Shown here piece by piece: positions 7,650 to 15,934 of a DNA stretch of 32,730 nt. Source of the DNA: Neorhizobium tomejilense (GTDB lineage: Bacteria > Pseudomonadota > Alphaproteobacteria > Rhizobiales > Rhizobiaceae); the NCBI GenBank assembly GCA_002968845.1, contig PVBG01000040.1, forward strand, positions 1-32,730, written 5' to 3'. Under the pieces are notes generated by a model that saw nothing but the letters and a program-made list of their open reading frames with translations, was not told where the DNA came from and did no database searches. Position numbers and translations under genes: made by a program. Numbering within the stretch: position 1 is the first letter of the stretch; the number at the start of each line of letters is the position of its first letter.

Positions 7650-7907
7650 CCCACGAGATTCGCTAGATCCTACCCCATCATCGTTGGCGACAGGAGATTG
7701 ATCCGACCGCGCTTTGAATATCAGCTGCGGTGATCGAAAGATCGATCTGGAACTCGATGATTCGAGCCCGCCTTCGAATAGCCTTCGAGGCTTCCGGGGA
7801 AATTTTTGAAATTCCGGATCCAGGTGAAAAAATCGGGAAGTAGCCGCCCGGCTGCATTGGCTAACCATGCGGCTGTTGTCTGACTGTCTTCGAAACCTTC
7901 TCAGCGT

Positions 7908-8735
7908 TTGAGATCGAGGAGGTCAGCTGCACCAGCGGACACTAGGATTTCACGCCCAAGCGGTAGCGGAGGTCTGAACGTTACTACAGACTCGGGCGGA
8001 AAAATCTTTCCGCTTCGTATCACCTGCCGGAAGGGTGCGGAGTTTCTGAATGGGCAACTATGCATGAACACGCCCCACTATGATCAGAAAGTCGGTATAG
8101 CCTTCGCTGGCAATGCAATCGCAGCCTCGCAGACAATGGCAACCATGTTACAGGTCTGCCAAGAATTACATACTGGAAGTCAGGCTGAAATCCCCGCGTT
8201 GGGTGACATAGCATTCCTCACTGCCCGCGTCGCTAAGCACTACGTGACCGAGCTCAGGCAGTCGTTAAACGACATGAGCAGCGTCTCTCAACTTAACCTC
8301 ATTGTGTTTGGCTTCTGCCCAGTGCGTGGAAACTTAGAAACTTGGACTTTGGCCGACGAGGTGAAGGACAGGGAGATTAGCGTTTCCTGTCGAAAACACC
8401 TGATGAAAGTTGGGGTGCCCATCACCATCGGCAGCCAAAGACATCGGTTCGAGGAACAGCTATCCGAACTGCGTCAGCACGGCCGAGATGAGTTCGGGAG
8501 ATCAATGCGGTTTCCAAAGTCGGTCATCGAGAAGATGGTAAGGGAGGATCGAGGAGATGTCGGCGGCTCCGTATCAATCGGAATTGTTACAGCAAGCGGC
8601 TTCGAGAATTATTGGACCTCGCTTCGCTATGAGCCGGGCGAACCTCGGGGTCAGCGGCATATAAACGGTATCGACGTGGACGAGGTAATTGGTCGGATTG
8701 GCCCAGCAACTGTTGGCGGGTTCGGAATGAGTTAG
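7908..8735 (+). CDS. Hypothetical protein, possibly an Ntn-hydrolase/proteasome-like fold with damaged N terminus
   Basis: The frame is open for 275 codons from TTG at 7908; no ATG or good ribosome binding site was found at the 5' end and an in-frame stop lies at 7881. The pieces ADTRIS, DSGGKIFPLRI and KVGIAFAGNAIAA recall the N-terminal strands of proteasome-like Ntn hydrolases, in which a nucleophile (Thr, Ser or Cys) at residue 1 or 2 precedes such an ADTRIS-type strand. Here the residues before ADTRIS are a basic, non-hydrophobic run (RSRRSAAP), so the first strand and nucleophile seem missing or out of frame. The C-terminal part (VGGSVSIGIVTASGFE, INGIDVDEVIG) looks intact. It may be a frameshifted pseudogene or a gene with a misassigned start. 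The family assignment is a weak visual impression. Confidence 0.45.
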   Translation: MRSRRSAAPADTRISRPSGSGGLNVTTDSGGKIFPLRITCRKGAEFLNGQLCMNTPHYDQKVGIAFAGNAIAASQTMATMLQVCQELHTGSQAEIPALGDIAFLTARVAKHYVTELRQSLNDMSSVSQLNLIVFGFCPVRGNLETWTLADEVKDREISVSCRKHLMKVGVPITIGSQRHRFEEQLSELRQHGRDEFGRSMRFPKSVIEKMVREDRGDVGGSVSIGIVTASGFENYWTSLRYEPGEPRGQRHINGIDVDEVIGRIGPATVGGFGMS

Positions 8736-8761
8736 CGCATCGGCAGTTCGGTCGGTTCCAG

Positions 8762-8908
8762 ATGACCCACAGCGAAGTGCGAATCGTTCTGCTCGCTATG
8801 TATGGGCCGCCGCAAGGTTTGGGGTCTGCCAGCCCTAGAGCATACTTCAAGAATTTGCAGAACCACGTGTCAAAAGTGCAGAATCTGGCGTCCGGCTACA
8901 GCGGCTAA
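8762..8908 (+). CDS. Possible 48-aa small protein, unrecognised
   Basis: A short frame beginning MTHSEVRIVLLAMYGPP and ending in NLASGYSG lies between the orphan ORF and the tRNA gene. No convincing ribosome binding site precedes it and no family was recognised. It may be a remnant of mobile DNA next to the tRNA site or simply chance. Confidence 0.15.
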   Translation: MTHSEVRIVLLAMYGPPQGLGSASPRAYFKNLQNHVSKVQNLASGYSG

Positions 8909-8940
8909 CCACCCCATAAGCCCTTGGAAATTCAATAGAA

Positions 8941-9016
8941 TGGTGGGCCCGGAGGGACTCGAACCCCCAACCAAGCGGTTATGAGCCGCCGGCTCTAACC
9001 ATTGAGCTACAGGCCC
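8941..9016 (-). tRNA. tRNA-Ile (anticodon CAU, lysidine-modified type)
   Basis: The minus strand gives a 76-nt cloverleaf: acceptor stem GGGCCTG paired with CGGGCCC, D-arm GTAGCTCAATGGTTAGAGC, anticodon loop CTCATAA with CAU, TΨC arm GGTTCGAGTCC, and an encoded CCA end. The CAU anticodon could mean Met, but the body, especially the variable region GCTTGGTTG, resembles isoleucine tRNAs such as E. coli ileX, whose C34 becomes lysidine and reads AUA. Elongator and initiator Met tRNAs look different. Its 3' end faces the AT-rich segment on the left. Confidence 0.9.
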
Positions 9017-9257
9017 GCCGATCCGGCAGAAGTGGGGCGCAATGGTCCGCCGTCACTTCGAGGTCCGCTCTAACGCAATTCACGAGATGCTACAAGCCGT
9101 TGCCGCAATAGCTTCACAATCAACCGGCAGGTAGTCTCGTCTGGCGCGAACAGGCCGAGCCGATTCCCGTTTCGGCGGGTTCGCGCGGCAGACGGAACAT
9201 GACGGGCGGATCCGGGAACAGCATTCCCTCCGCCCTGACAGATCGGGGAGAACATCC

Positions 9258-10007
9258 ATGCGCGTTGCGCTTTCGTCGTCACGTCTCGTCCTTGCAGCCG
9301 CATTCGCCGGTGCGGTCGCCGCCTCTTCCGCGGGCCAGGTCCTGGCCCAGGATATCCGCCCCCGCGAACCGGTCATCAATGTGCTCGGCGAGGGCCAGGC
9401 CTCCGTGGCGCCCGACATGGCCGTCCTGACGCTTTCGGTGGTGCGCAACGGCAAGACCGCGGAAGCCGCACTTTCGGCCAGCAGCGCCGCCATGAAGGAC
9501 GTGCTTTCGGCCGTAAAGAGCGACGGCATCGCTGATCGCGATATTCAGACCAGCAATTTCTCGATCTATCCGCAATATCGCCACCCCGATCCGAAGGGTG
9601 GCGTCATCGAGCCGCCGCAGGTGATCGGCTATGAAGTGTCCAACACGCTCACCCTCAAGGTCCGCGACCTTCAGAAGCTCGGCGGTCTCATCGACCGTTC
9701 GGTGAAGCTCGGCGTCAACCAGGGCGGTCAGATTACCTTCACCAACGACAAGCCCGACGACGCGATGACCGAGGCGCGCAAGAAGGCTGTCGCCGAGGCG
9801 CTCGCCAAGGCAAGGACGCTGACGGACGCGGCCGGCGTCAAGCTCGGCCGTATCCTGGAAATCAGCGAGAACTCCATGCGCCCCGTACCGCAGCAGATGA
9901 TGCGCATGGCGATGGCCAAGGACATGGCCGCCGAAGCGGTTCCGGTCGCCGGCGGCGAAAACACCTATACGGTGACCGTCAACGTCACCTTTGCTCTCGA
10001 GCAGTAA
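9258..10007 (+). CDS. SIMPL-domain (DUF541/BP26-like) periplasmic protein
   Basis: A 249-aa secreted protein. Residues 1-31 are a signal peptide with likely cleavage after VLA-Q. The mature part follows the SIMPL pattern: INVLGEGQASVAPDMAVLTLSV, then IQTSNFSIYPQY and IGYEVSNTLTLKVRDLQKLGGLIDRSVKLG, then a helix with EARKKAVAEALAKARTLTDAAGVKLG, ending in TYTVTVNVTFALEQ. Brucella BP26/OMP28 belongs to this family and forms a ring-shaped periplasmic assembly; the cellular role is poorly defined. GGGGAG stands upstream of the ATG. The gene is monocistronic; the next gene lies on the opposite strand. Confidence 0.9.
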   Translation: MRVALSSSRLVLAAAFAGAVAASSAGQVLAQDIRPREPVINVLGEGQASVAPDMAVLTLSVVRNGKTAEAALSASSAAMKDVLSAVKSDGIADRDIQTSNFSIYPQYRHPDPKGGVIEPPQVIGYEVSNTLTLKVRDLQKLGGLIDRSVKLGVNQGGQITFTNDKPDDAMTEARKKAVAEALAKARTLTDAAGVKLGRILEISENSMRPVPQQMMRMAMAKDMAAEAVPVAGGENTYTVTVNVTFALEQ

Positions 10008-10089
10008 TTACGGGTTGTCGAACAGAGCCGGACGCCCTCCCCAATGGCGCCCGGCCCTCCCTCGCCCGCAGATAAGGCAAAAAATAAAA

Positions 10090-10123
10090 CGCCCCCACCA
10101 GATCGTCAGACCTGGTGGGGGCG
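10090..10123 (-). terminator. Strong intrinsic terminator
   Basis: A perfect 12-bp stem (CGCCCCCACCAG / CTGGTGGGGGCG) around a 10-nt loop. On the minus strand it is followed by GTTTTATTTTTT, so it ends the small secreted-protein gene that stops at 10176. The stem may also act for the SIMPL gene from the other side, though no T-run follows there. Confidence 0.85.
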
Positions 10124-10175
10124 CTTGTCCTCCGTCAACGGGCGATGGAGACGGAAGGGTTCTTTGGGATGAAGC

Positions 10176-10532
10176 CTAGCGACGAATGACCGGGCAGCCG
10201 CGCTCGTTGGCGAACACGATGCGGTCGGGACCGCGGCGGCCGAAACCGGCAACGATCACAACACGGCGGCCGGCATCCACGACGCGGGCGCGGCGCAGGC
10301 CCATCCGGCTTGCCTTTTCTTCTGCCAGCCAGGGAGAGCAGCCGCGGGGGCCGCGATCCGGACGCCAGTCACGATCACCGCCGCGATCCGGACGCCAATC
10401 GCGATCACGGTCGCGATACTGCACCTGGATGGCGAAGTCCGAGCCGGCGGCAGCAGCCGTCGGGGCCGTTGCGGAAAGGCCGGTGAGCGCGATGAGGGCG
10501 GCGACGCCGGCTTTGACGATCATGCTGGTCAT
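10176..10532 (-). CDS. Small secreted protein with DRDWRPDRG repeats
   Basis: A 118-aa protein. ATG at 10532 is preceded by GGAG at 8 nt; the longer open frame upstream lacks such a site. Residues 1-29 form a signal peptide (hydrophobic VAALIALTGLSA, then a run of alanines). The mature part has a charged, Arg/Asp-rich segment with two tandem copies of DRDWRPDRG, then GCSPWLAEEKASRMGLRRARVV and a C-terminal region ending GCPVIRR, with a Cys before and after it that could form a disulphide. Similar short proteins are common in Rhizobiaceae but their function is unknown. It has its own strong terminator. Confidence 0.75.
   Translation of the reverse strand: MTSMIVKAGVAALIALTGLSATAPTAAAAGSDFAIQVQYRDRDRDWRPDRGGDRDWRPDRGPRGCSPWLAEEKASRMGLRRARVVDAGRRVVIVAGFGRRGPDRIVFANERGCPVIRR
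10351..10408. repeat. Tandem 30-bp coding repeat
   Basis: Two near-identical copies (period 30 bp, sharing GCGATCCGGACGCCA) encode the repeated DRDWRPDRG of the small secreted protein. Confidence 0.7.
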
Positions 10533-10686
10533 AGAATGTTCTCCGAAATCCGGGCCAGGTTCTGCGGCCCCAAAGGTTGTTGCTCTCGCCTTTCCGAGCG
10601 ATTGGCGCGACCCTAGCCCAAGGGGTCTGAACAACATCCTAACCGGTCATTCAGCCGGTATTCATCTGTCGCTCCTAGCCAAAAGG

Positions 10687-11109
10687 TCACGGCGAAAGAT
10701 GCAGCACGACCTGGCGGACATGCGGGTGATCGCGATGTTCGAAGAGGTAGATGCCTTGCCAGGTGCCGAGCGCCAACCGTCCGTCCCTGACGGGAATGCC
10801 GAGCGAAACGGCGGTCAGCGCCGCCTTGATATGCGCCGGCATGTCGTCGGGACCCTCGGTGGTGTGGGTGACCCAGCGCATGTCGGGATCGGTGGTCGGC
10901 GGCACCAGCCGGGAGAAGAAGGTCTTCAGGTCGCGGCGGACATCCGGATCGGCATTTTCCTGAATGATCAGCGAGCAGGACGTATGGCGCACGAACACGG
11001 TGAGCAGCCCCTCGCCCACCTGCGCGCGGCGCAAAAAGTCCTGCGCCGCGTCGGTGAATTCGTAGAGCCCTTGGCCGCTGGTGGAGATCGAAATCACGGT
11101 CTGGGGCAT
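10687..11109 (-). CDS. yjbQ: YjbQ family protein (UPF0047)
   Basis: A 140-aa protein with the family signatures GLLTVFVRHTSCSLIIQENADPDVRRDL (about 35-62), DPDMRWVTHTTEGPDDMPAHIKAAL and LALGTWQGIYLFEHRDHPHVR. The conserved histidines and acidic residues match the metal-site positions of UPF0047 proteins. E. coli YjbQ shows weak thiamine phosphate synthase activity in vitro, and databases use that name, but the true physiological role is unsettled. It is a single gene in tail-to-head spacing with the secreted protein gene on the same strand. Confidence 0.92.
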   Translation of the reverse strand: MPQTVISISTSGQGLYEFTDAAQDFLRRAQVGEGLLTVFVRHTSCSLIIQENADPDVRRDLKTFFSRLVPPTTDPDMRWVTHTTEGPDDMPAHIKAALTAVSLGIPVRDGRLALGTWQGIYLFEHRDHPHVRQVVLHLSP

Positions 11110-11187
11110 GGAGGTCCTTTATCGACAAAGCGCCGGCAGCAGAAATAGAAGCACCGGCAGGGAGACGGCACTCCTATCACCGGCCGG

Positions 11188-11541
11188 CTAGAATGTCAGG
11201 AAGGGCTCGAACCCGCCGAAGATCATCCGTTTGCCGTCGAAGACCTGCGTCCACTCGTTTCCGGAGAACCGCTCGTCCTTCATCACCCTCGCATTGATCT
11301 CGTCCCGGCGGGCCCGGCTTTCATAGGTGATCCAGGAGAAGATGACGATCTCGTCTTCCTTGGCCTGCACCGCCCGCGGGAAGGAGGTGAGCTCTCCGTA
11401 GGGCACGTCGTCGCCCAAGCATTCCACATAGGACAACGCGCCGTTTTCCATCCACACGGAGCCGGCAAGGCGCGCCATGTCCTTGTAGCGTTCGAGATTG
11501 GCCTTGGGCACGGCAAGAATAAACCCGTCGACATAGGGCAT
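11188..11541 (-). CDS. DUF1428 family protein
   Basis: A 117-aa protein beginning MPYVDGFILAVPKANLERYKDMA, then YVECLGDDVPYGELTSFPRAV, and ending FDGKRMIFGGFEPF. This is the complete DUF1428 pattern (dimeric alpha-beta barrel, related to ABM-type folds). The family is usually about 115-120 aa, so it is full length. ATG at 11541 was chosen over the upstream extension to 11607 because AAGGAGG lies just before it. The function of the family is unknown. Confidence 0.9.
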   Translation of the reverse strand: MPYVDGFILAVPKANLERYKDMARLAGSVWMENGALSYVECLGDDVPYGELTSFPRAVQAKEDEIVIFSWITYESRARRDEINARVMKDERFSGNEWTQVFDGKRMIFGGFEPFLTF

Positions 11542-11690
11542 GATTTTCCTCCTTGGTTGGGTCTCACCCCAAGGACGTGGGAGGGAAAGCAAAGCCGACA
11601 AGGGCACCGGCTTTTTCTTCGCCCTCCAGATTTTTCACCCTCAAAGCTCAGAAGGGCGGCAAGCACACGCTTGACCGCCCCATCCACCTG

Positions 11691-12089
11691 TCAGAACTGA
11701 CCCGCTTCAGGCGCGCCAAGCTCCTCGATGGAGTCGACCCGGTCCGGATAGAAGGCGACATGCTCCTTGATTCCGGAGACGGCTTCGTAAGGGCTTTCGT
11801 AGGACCAGACGGCATTCCTGGAACGCTCGCCGCCAGCCGGAATGCTGAAATAGGAGGCTTCTCCCTTATATGGGCAATAGCTCTGGTGGTCGGTCCGCTC
11901 AAGGAGCGACATATCTACATCCTTGCGCGGGATATAATGGACCGGCGGATAGGAGGATTCGCGCAAGGTGAGCGAATTGACGCTGTCGGCGATCACCTTG
12001 CCGCCGAGCTTCACCACCACCCGCGCCGGATTGTGCGCAACGGTAATCGGGTGATCCGGTCCTGGAATTTTCTGTGCCCTGACATTCAT
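11691..12089 (-). CDS. DUF427 domain protein
   Basis: A 132-aa protein. It carries VVVKLGGKVIADSVNSLTLRESSYPPVHYIPRKDVDMSLL and the very characteristic TDHQSYCPYKGEASYFSI, then NAVWSYESPYEAVSGIKEHVAFYPDRVD. These define DUF427 (beta-tent fold, formerly linked to nucleotidyltransferase annotation). ATG at 12089 follows the GGACGAACC region and fits the family N terminus; the frame is open upstream to 12176. Biochemical function is unknown. The neighbour on the same strand is an alcohol dehydrogenase, 115 bp away. Confidence 0.9.
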   Translation of the reverse strand: MNVRAQKIPGPDHPITVAHNPARVVVKLGGKVIADSVNSLTLRESSYPPVHYIPRKDVDMSLLERTDHQSYCPYKGEASYFSIPAGGERSRNAVWSYESPYEAVSGIKEHVAFYPDRVDSIEELGAPEAGQF

Positions 12090-12204
12090 GGTTCGTCCTT
12101 TCGGGTTCGACGCATGGCCCCGATATAGGGCGTCCCGAAACGCTACCAAGCGGCCGAAGCGGAATGCTCCGGCCATCGACGGCGAACAATCGCCGCGTCG
12201 CCCG

Positions 12205-13245
<1,041 letters not shown>

Positions 13246-13417
13246 GGCGGGCCTCATCTTGAATGTGGCCGCAGCATAGTCGACGCGGCTCGCGGGTCAA
13301 TCGAGTAGAGATCTGGCTTGCCCGACCGGGGCGGCTAGGCTCAGTCTCATCACGATGACCGGAACGCCGTGAAATTAGCCCCGAACCGCTCCATCCTCCG
13401 CAGGGCCGACACTGCTT

Positions 13418-14557
13418 CTAGAATCCGGGAAAGCCACGCTTGCGCCATTCGCTCCGCGGCACCGGCTTGCCGACTTCAAAGGCGAAGGAGATTACCTTGG
13501 TGGCGTCCTCATTCACCTCGCAGCGGAACCTGAGGTCATACCATTGCGCGTTCGCCCGAAACTCACTGCGCTTGATCTCCAAAACCGATCCGCTCGACAG
13601 TTCATAAACCGGCACTATTTCCGGCCTGAAGGATTGGGGCGAATGCCGCAACTGCAGGTTCAGTTCGGTCCAGCAGAGTTGCCCTGCCCGCACGCCCCGT
13701 GGAATGCTGCCCATTGCAATGGTAGCAATGGGGTCGCCCGTCTCGCTCTGTGAAAACAGCGTCTTTGCCTCGGTCAGCTCGACCGGCTTGCCAGGGGTCG
13801 GCGTCTTGGTAGGGTCGTTCTTGGGCGAAGCGATTGGCGGCGCCGTCACGATCTCGGGCTTGGTCGCATCCGGCGAGGTGCCGGCAATGGGACCGTTCTG
13901 CAATCCGTTGGCCGCCGCAATGCCGACCTCAGGCAGCTGGATATCATCCGGCACCGGATTGGCCGGTGGTGCCTCCACGACGGTAGGCGCTTCCTTTGCC
14001 TGTTTTACCGGTTCGACGGCCTCCGCATTCGCCTTGCTCTCGGCGGGCGGGTTGGTCGTTTCCTTCGATGCATTGCCGGTCAGAGATTTCTTCGGCCCGG
14101 CATCCTTCTCGCCGAATTCGAAGACGGGGCGCAGAACCGGCAAAGGCTGCTTCTTGGCCTCCTCGGCCTCCTTGGCGGGCGGCGGCTCGGCGGACTTTTC
14201 CTCAGGCGCCGGCGGAGGCGGCGGCTCCGCCTTTTTCGCTTCCTCCTGCTTCGGTGGCTCGGGCTGCGGCGGGGGTGGCTCCGCCTTCTTGGCCTCTTCC
14301 TGTTTTGCAGGTTCCGGAGGCTTCTTCTCCTCTGGTTTCGCCTCTTCCGGCTTCTTTTCCTCGGCCTTCTTTTCCTCAGGCTTCGGTTCTTCCGGCGGAG
14401 GCACGATCTCGACCTGGACGGTCTCCTCCTTCTGCGGCTCGGACTGATCGACCGGCAGGTGGAAGAAAAGGGCCGCCGCGAAAACGACATGCACCAGGAT
14501 GGAGGCGGGAATACCCCATCTTATGTCGCCGCGCGGCTTTCCAGATAAATCCGTCAT
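13418..14557 (-). CDS. Pro/Glu/Lys-rich envelope protein with C-terminal DUF930 domain
   Basis: A 379-aa protein with TonB-like architecture: a short cytoplasmic tail, one membrane helix (GIPASILVHVVFAAALFFHL, about 15-34), then a roughly 120-residue spacer of PEE/EEKK/EPPPP repeats, a more ordinary linker, and a C-terminal domain (about 275-379) with AGQLCWTELNLQLRHSP, YELSSGSVLEIKRSEFRANAQWYDLRFRCEVNEDATKV. The terminal part matches DUF930, found mainly in Rhizobiales; its function is unknown. Unlike TonB there is no recognisable TonB C-terminal domain and no exbB/exbD nearby. The charged spacer could span the periplasm or bind peptidoglycan. Confidence 0.82.
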   Translation of the reverse strand: MTDLSGKPRGDIRWGIPASILVHVVFAAALFFHLPVDQSEPQKEETVQVEIVPPPEEPKPEEKKAEEKKPEEAKPEEKKPPEPAKQEEAKKAEPPPPQPEPPKQEEAKKAEPPPPPAPEEKSAEPPPAKEAEEAKKQPLPVLRPVFEFGEKDAGPKKSLTGNASKETTNPPAESKANAEAVEPVKQAKEAPTVVEAPPANPVPDDIQLPEVGIAAANGLQNGPIAGTSPDATKPEIVTAPPIASPKNDPTKTPTPGKPVELTEAKTLFSQSETGDPIATIAMGSIPRGVRAGQLCWTELNLQLRHSPQSFRPEIVPVYELSSGSVLEIKRSEFRANAQWYDLRFRCEVNEDATKVISFAFEVGKPVPRSEWRKRGFPGF

Positions 14558-14688
14558 GGCAGCGGATGTAAGATGGAAAGTCGGCCGGATCGAGTCCCCG
14601 AGTGATCAAAACAATGCAAGTTCCGGCTTTCCTGGAGAAAGTTGCGCGGACGGCCCTCTCTTGCGCGCTTCAATCGCAGTTTACGTCA

Positions 14689-14717
14689 TTGCAAACAAAC
14701 CGACCATATGGTATGTT
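14689..14717 (+). promoter_or_regulatory. Promoter of the TetR-SMR operon
   Basis: TTGCAA (14689-14694) and TATGTT (14712-14717) are separated by exactly 17 bp. Transcription start is predicted at about 14724, which is the A of the tetR ATG, so the message may be leaderless. Confidence 0.5.
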
Positions 14718-14718
14718 T
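14697..14718. promoter_or_regulatory. TetR-family operator palindrome
   Basis: A 22-bp palindrome: AAAC, two mismatched positions, the perfect 10-bp core ACCATATGGT, two mismatched positions, GTTT. It covers the spacer and -10 of the operon promoter, the usual place for TetR autorepression. Confidence 0.65.
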
Positions 14719-14723
14719 ACTCC

Positions 14724-15287
14724 ATGTCAAACGCTCACAGACGCGAAAAACAGCCAGACCACGTGCGGCGATCCCTTCTGGATCATGCGGCGCGATGCGC
14801 CGTTTCCGAAGGTCTCGCCAGCCTCACCCTGCAGGCGGTCGCCGATGCGGCCTCCGTCACCAAGGGCGGTTTGCTGCATCATTTCCCGAGCAAGCAGGCT
14901 TTGATCGAAGCCGTCTTCGAAGACCTCCTCGGCAAGCTCGATATGGAGATCGATCGGCTGATGAGCGAGGACGAAACCGATCGGGGCCGGTTCACGCGCG
15001 CCTATGTCGACGCTTTTTTCCAGGTGACCCGCGATGGACCCGACAGCCCCTGGGCGGCGCTGTCGATCTCCTGCATGACCGATCCGCGCCTCAGGCAACT
15101 CTGGTCGGAATGGATGCGCGATCGGCTCCAGCGTCATTTGCAGACCGACAATCATCCGGCCTTCAAGCTCGCGCGCTACGCCGCGGACGGCATCTGGCTC
15201 GCCAATCTCATGGAAGCGGACGGATTACCGGCGAAAGAACTCGCCGAACTTCGCAACCAACTCCATAACCTCACGAAACAAGAGTAA
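14724..15287 (+). CDS. TetR/AcrR-family transcriptional regulator
   Basis: A 187-aa regulator with the N-terminal helix-turn-helix LTLQAVADAASVTKGGLLHHFPSKQALIEAVFEDL (about 37-71), which is the TetR_N signature, and a variable ligand-binding C-terminal domain (TetR_C-like, with WAALSISCMTDPRLRQLW). It lies 5 bp upstream of an SMR efflux gene and almost certainly represses both genes through the palindrome over its promoter. ATG at 14724 gives the normal TetR length although no Shine-Dalgarno sequence precedes it; the frame is open to 14499 but that extension crosses the promoter and operator. The inducer is probably a cationic drug exported by the partner. Confidence 0.9.
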   Translation: MSNAHRREKQPDHVRRSLLDHAARCAVSEGLASLTLQAVADAASVTKGGLLHHFPSKQALIEAVFEDLLGKLDMEIDRLMSEDETDRGRFTRAYVDAFFQVTRDGPDSPWAALSISCMTDPRLRQLWSEWMRDRLQRHLQTDNHPAFKLARYAADGIWLANLMEADGLPAKELAELRNQLHNLTKQE

Positions 15288-15292
15288 CGGAA

Positions 15293-15637
15293 ATGAACCC
15301 CGCAATCCTCACCTACGGCTCGCTTGCCGCTGCCATCGTGCTGGAAGTCGTTGGCACGACCTTCCTGCAGCAGAGCCAGCAGTTCACCCGCGCCCTGCCG
15401 ACCATCCTCATGGGGCTGTGCTATGGTATCGCCTTCTATCTCCTGTCGATCGCCTTGCGCACCCTGCCGGTCGGCATCGCCTACGCGATCTGGAGCGGCC
15501 TCGGCATAGTGCTGATCTCGGCCGTCGGCCTGATCCTGTTCCGCCAGACCCTCGACACCGCGGCCATGATCGGCCTCGGCCTGATCATCTCCGGCGTCGT
15601 GGTGGTCAACGTGTTTTCAAGCTCGATCGGGCATTGA
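15293..15637 (+). CDS. Small multidrug resistance (SMR) transporter, EmrE-like
   Basis: A 114-aa protein with four hydrophobic helices. The essential membrane-embedded glutamate is E18 (IVLEVVGTTFLQQSQQFTR), and AYAIWSGLGIVLIS carries the conserved Tyr-Trp pair of EmrE. The pattern fits the Qac/EmrE subgroup (proton-coupled export of quaternary ammonium and other lipophilic cations) better than the guanidine exporters (SugE/Gdx). It works as an antiparallel homodimer; no second SMR gene is adjacent. It follows its TetR regulator by 5 bp, so the two form one operon under drug-inducible control. Confidence 0.92.
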   Translation: MNPAILTYGSLAAAIVLEVVGTTFLQQSQQFTRALPTILMGLCYGIAFYLLSIALRTLPVGIAYAIWSGLGIVLISAVGLILFRQTLDTAAMIGLGLIISGVVVVNVFSSSIGH

Positions 15638-15666
15638 TTGCGGAAACGGTGCTTCGGACGTATATT
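15638..15666 (+). promoter_or_regulatory. Promoter of the Phd/VapC-type toxin-antitoxin pair
   Basis: TTGCGG (15638-15643) and TATATT (15661-15666) are 17 bp apart, beginning right after the SMR stop codon. This gives the toxin-antitoxin pair its own promoter. Confidence 0.5.
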
Positions 15667-15691
15667 TACAGAGATTGATCAGGAGATCACG

Positions 15692-15934
15692 ATGACTGCG
15701 ATCACTCTGGCGGAAGCAAAAGAAAAACTCGGCGAATTGATTGACCGCGTCGCCCAAGGTGAGACGGTTGAGATTCTACGCGATGGTCAGCCTGTCGCGC
15801 AGCTGGCGCCGCCGCGGTCGAAAAAGCAGCCGATCGACTTCGAGATGCTCAAGGCGATCCGGGAGAAAATGCCTCCGCAAAGTGAAGACGCCGGAACATT
15901 CATGCGACGTTTCAGGGACGACGAACGCTACTGA
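15692..15934 (+). CDS. Antitoxin, Phd/YefM family
   Basis: An 80-aa protein, MTAITLAEAKEKLGELIDRVAQGETVEILRDGQPVAQLAPP, matching the Phd/YefM DNA-binding fold at the N terminus, with a polar C-terminal tail (FEMLKAIREKMPPQSEDAGTFMRRFRDDERY) that would thread over the toxin. AGGAG lies 7 nt before ATG 15692; the frame is open upstream to 15638 but that part overlaps the promoter. The stop and the toxin start share one base (TGATG), the usual translational coupling. It should neutralise the PIN toxin and autorepress the operon. Confidence 0.9.
   Translation: MTAITLAEAKEKLGELIDRVAQGETVEILRDGQPVAQLAPPRSKKQPIDFEMLKAIREKMPPQSEDAGTFMRRFRDDERY

Larger units (their letters stand above)
6340..8940. 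other. AT-richer segment ending at the tRNA-Ile 3' end, possible genomic island portion
   Basis: This stretch is visibly richer in A and T than flanking genes. It holds one cell-surface-type gene, one orphan ORF, long non-coding gaps (7650-7907, 8736-8940) and stops at the CCA end of a tRNA gene. No integrase, transposase or second copy of the tRNA end was found in the window. Confidence 0.4.

Noticed and set aside
8941..9016. tRNA-Met reading of the CAU anticodon
   Set aside because: The body and variable region match isoleucine-CAU tRNAs rather than initiator or elongator methionine tRNAs.
13704..14447. A Gly/Ser-rich 247-codon plus-strand frame that looks like a secreted repeat protein
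   Set aside because: It is the complement of the Pro/Glu/Lys repeats in the DUF930 protein; the low complexity comes from those repeats.
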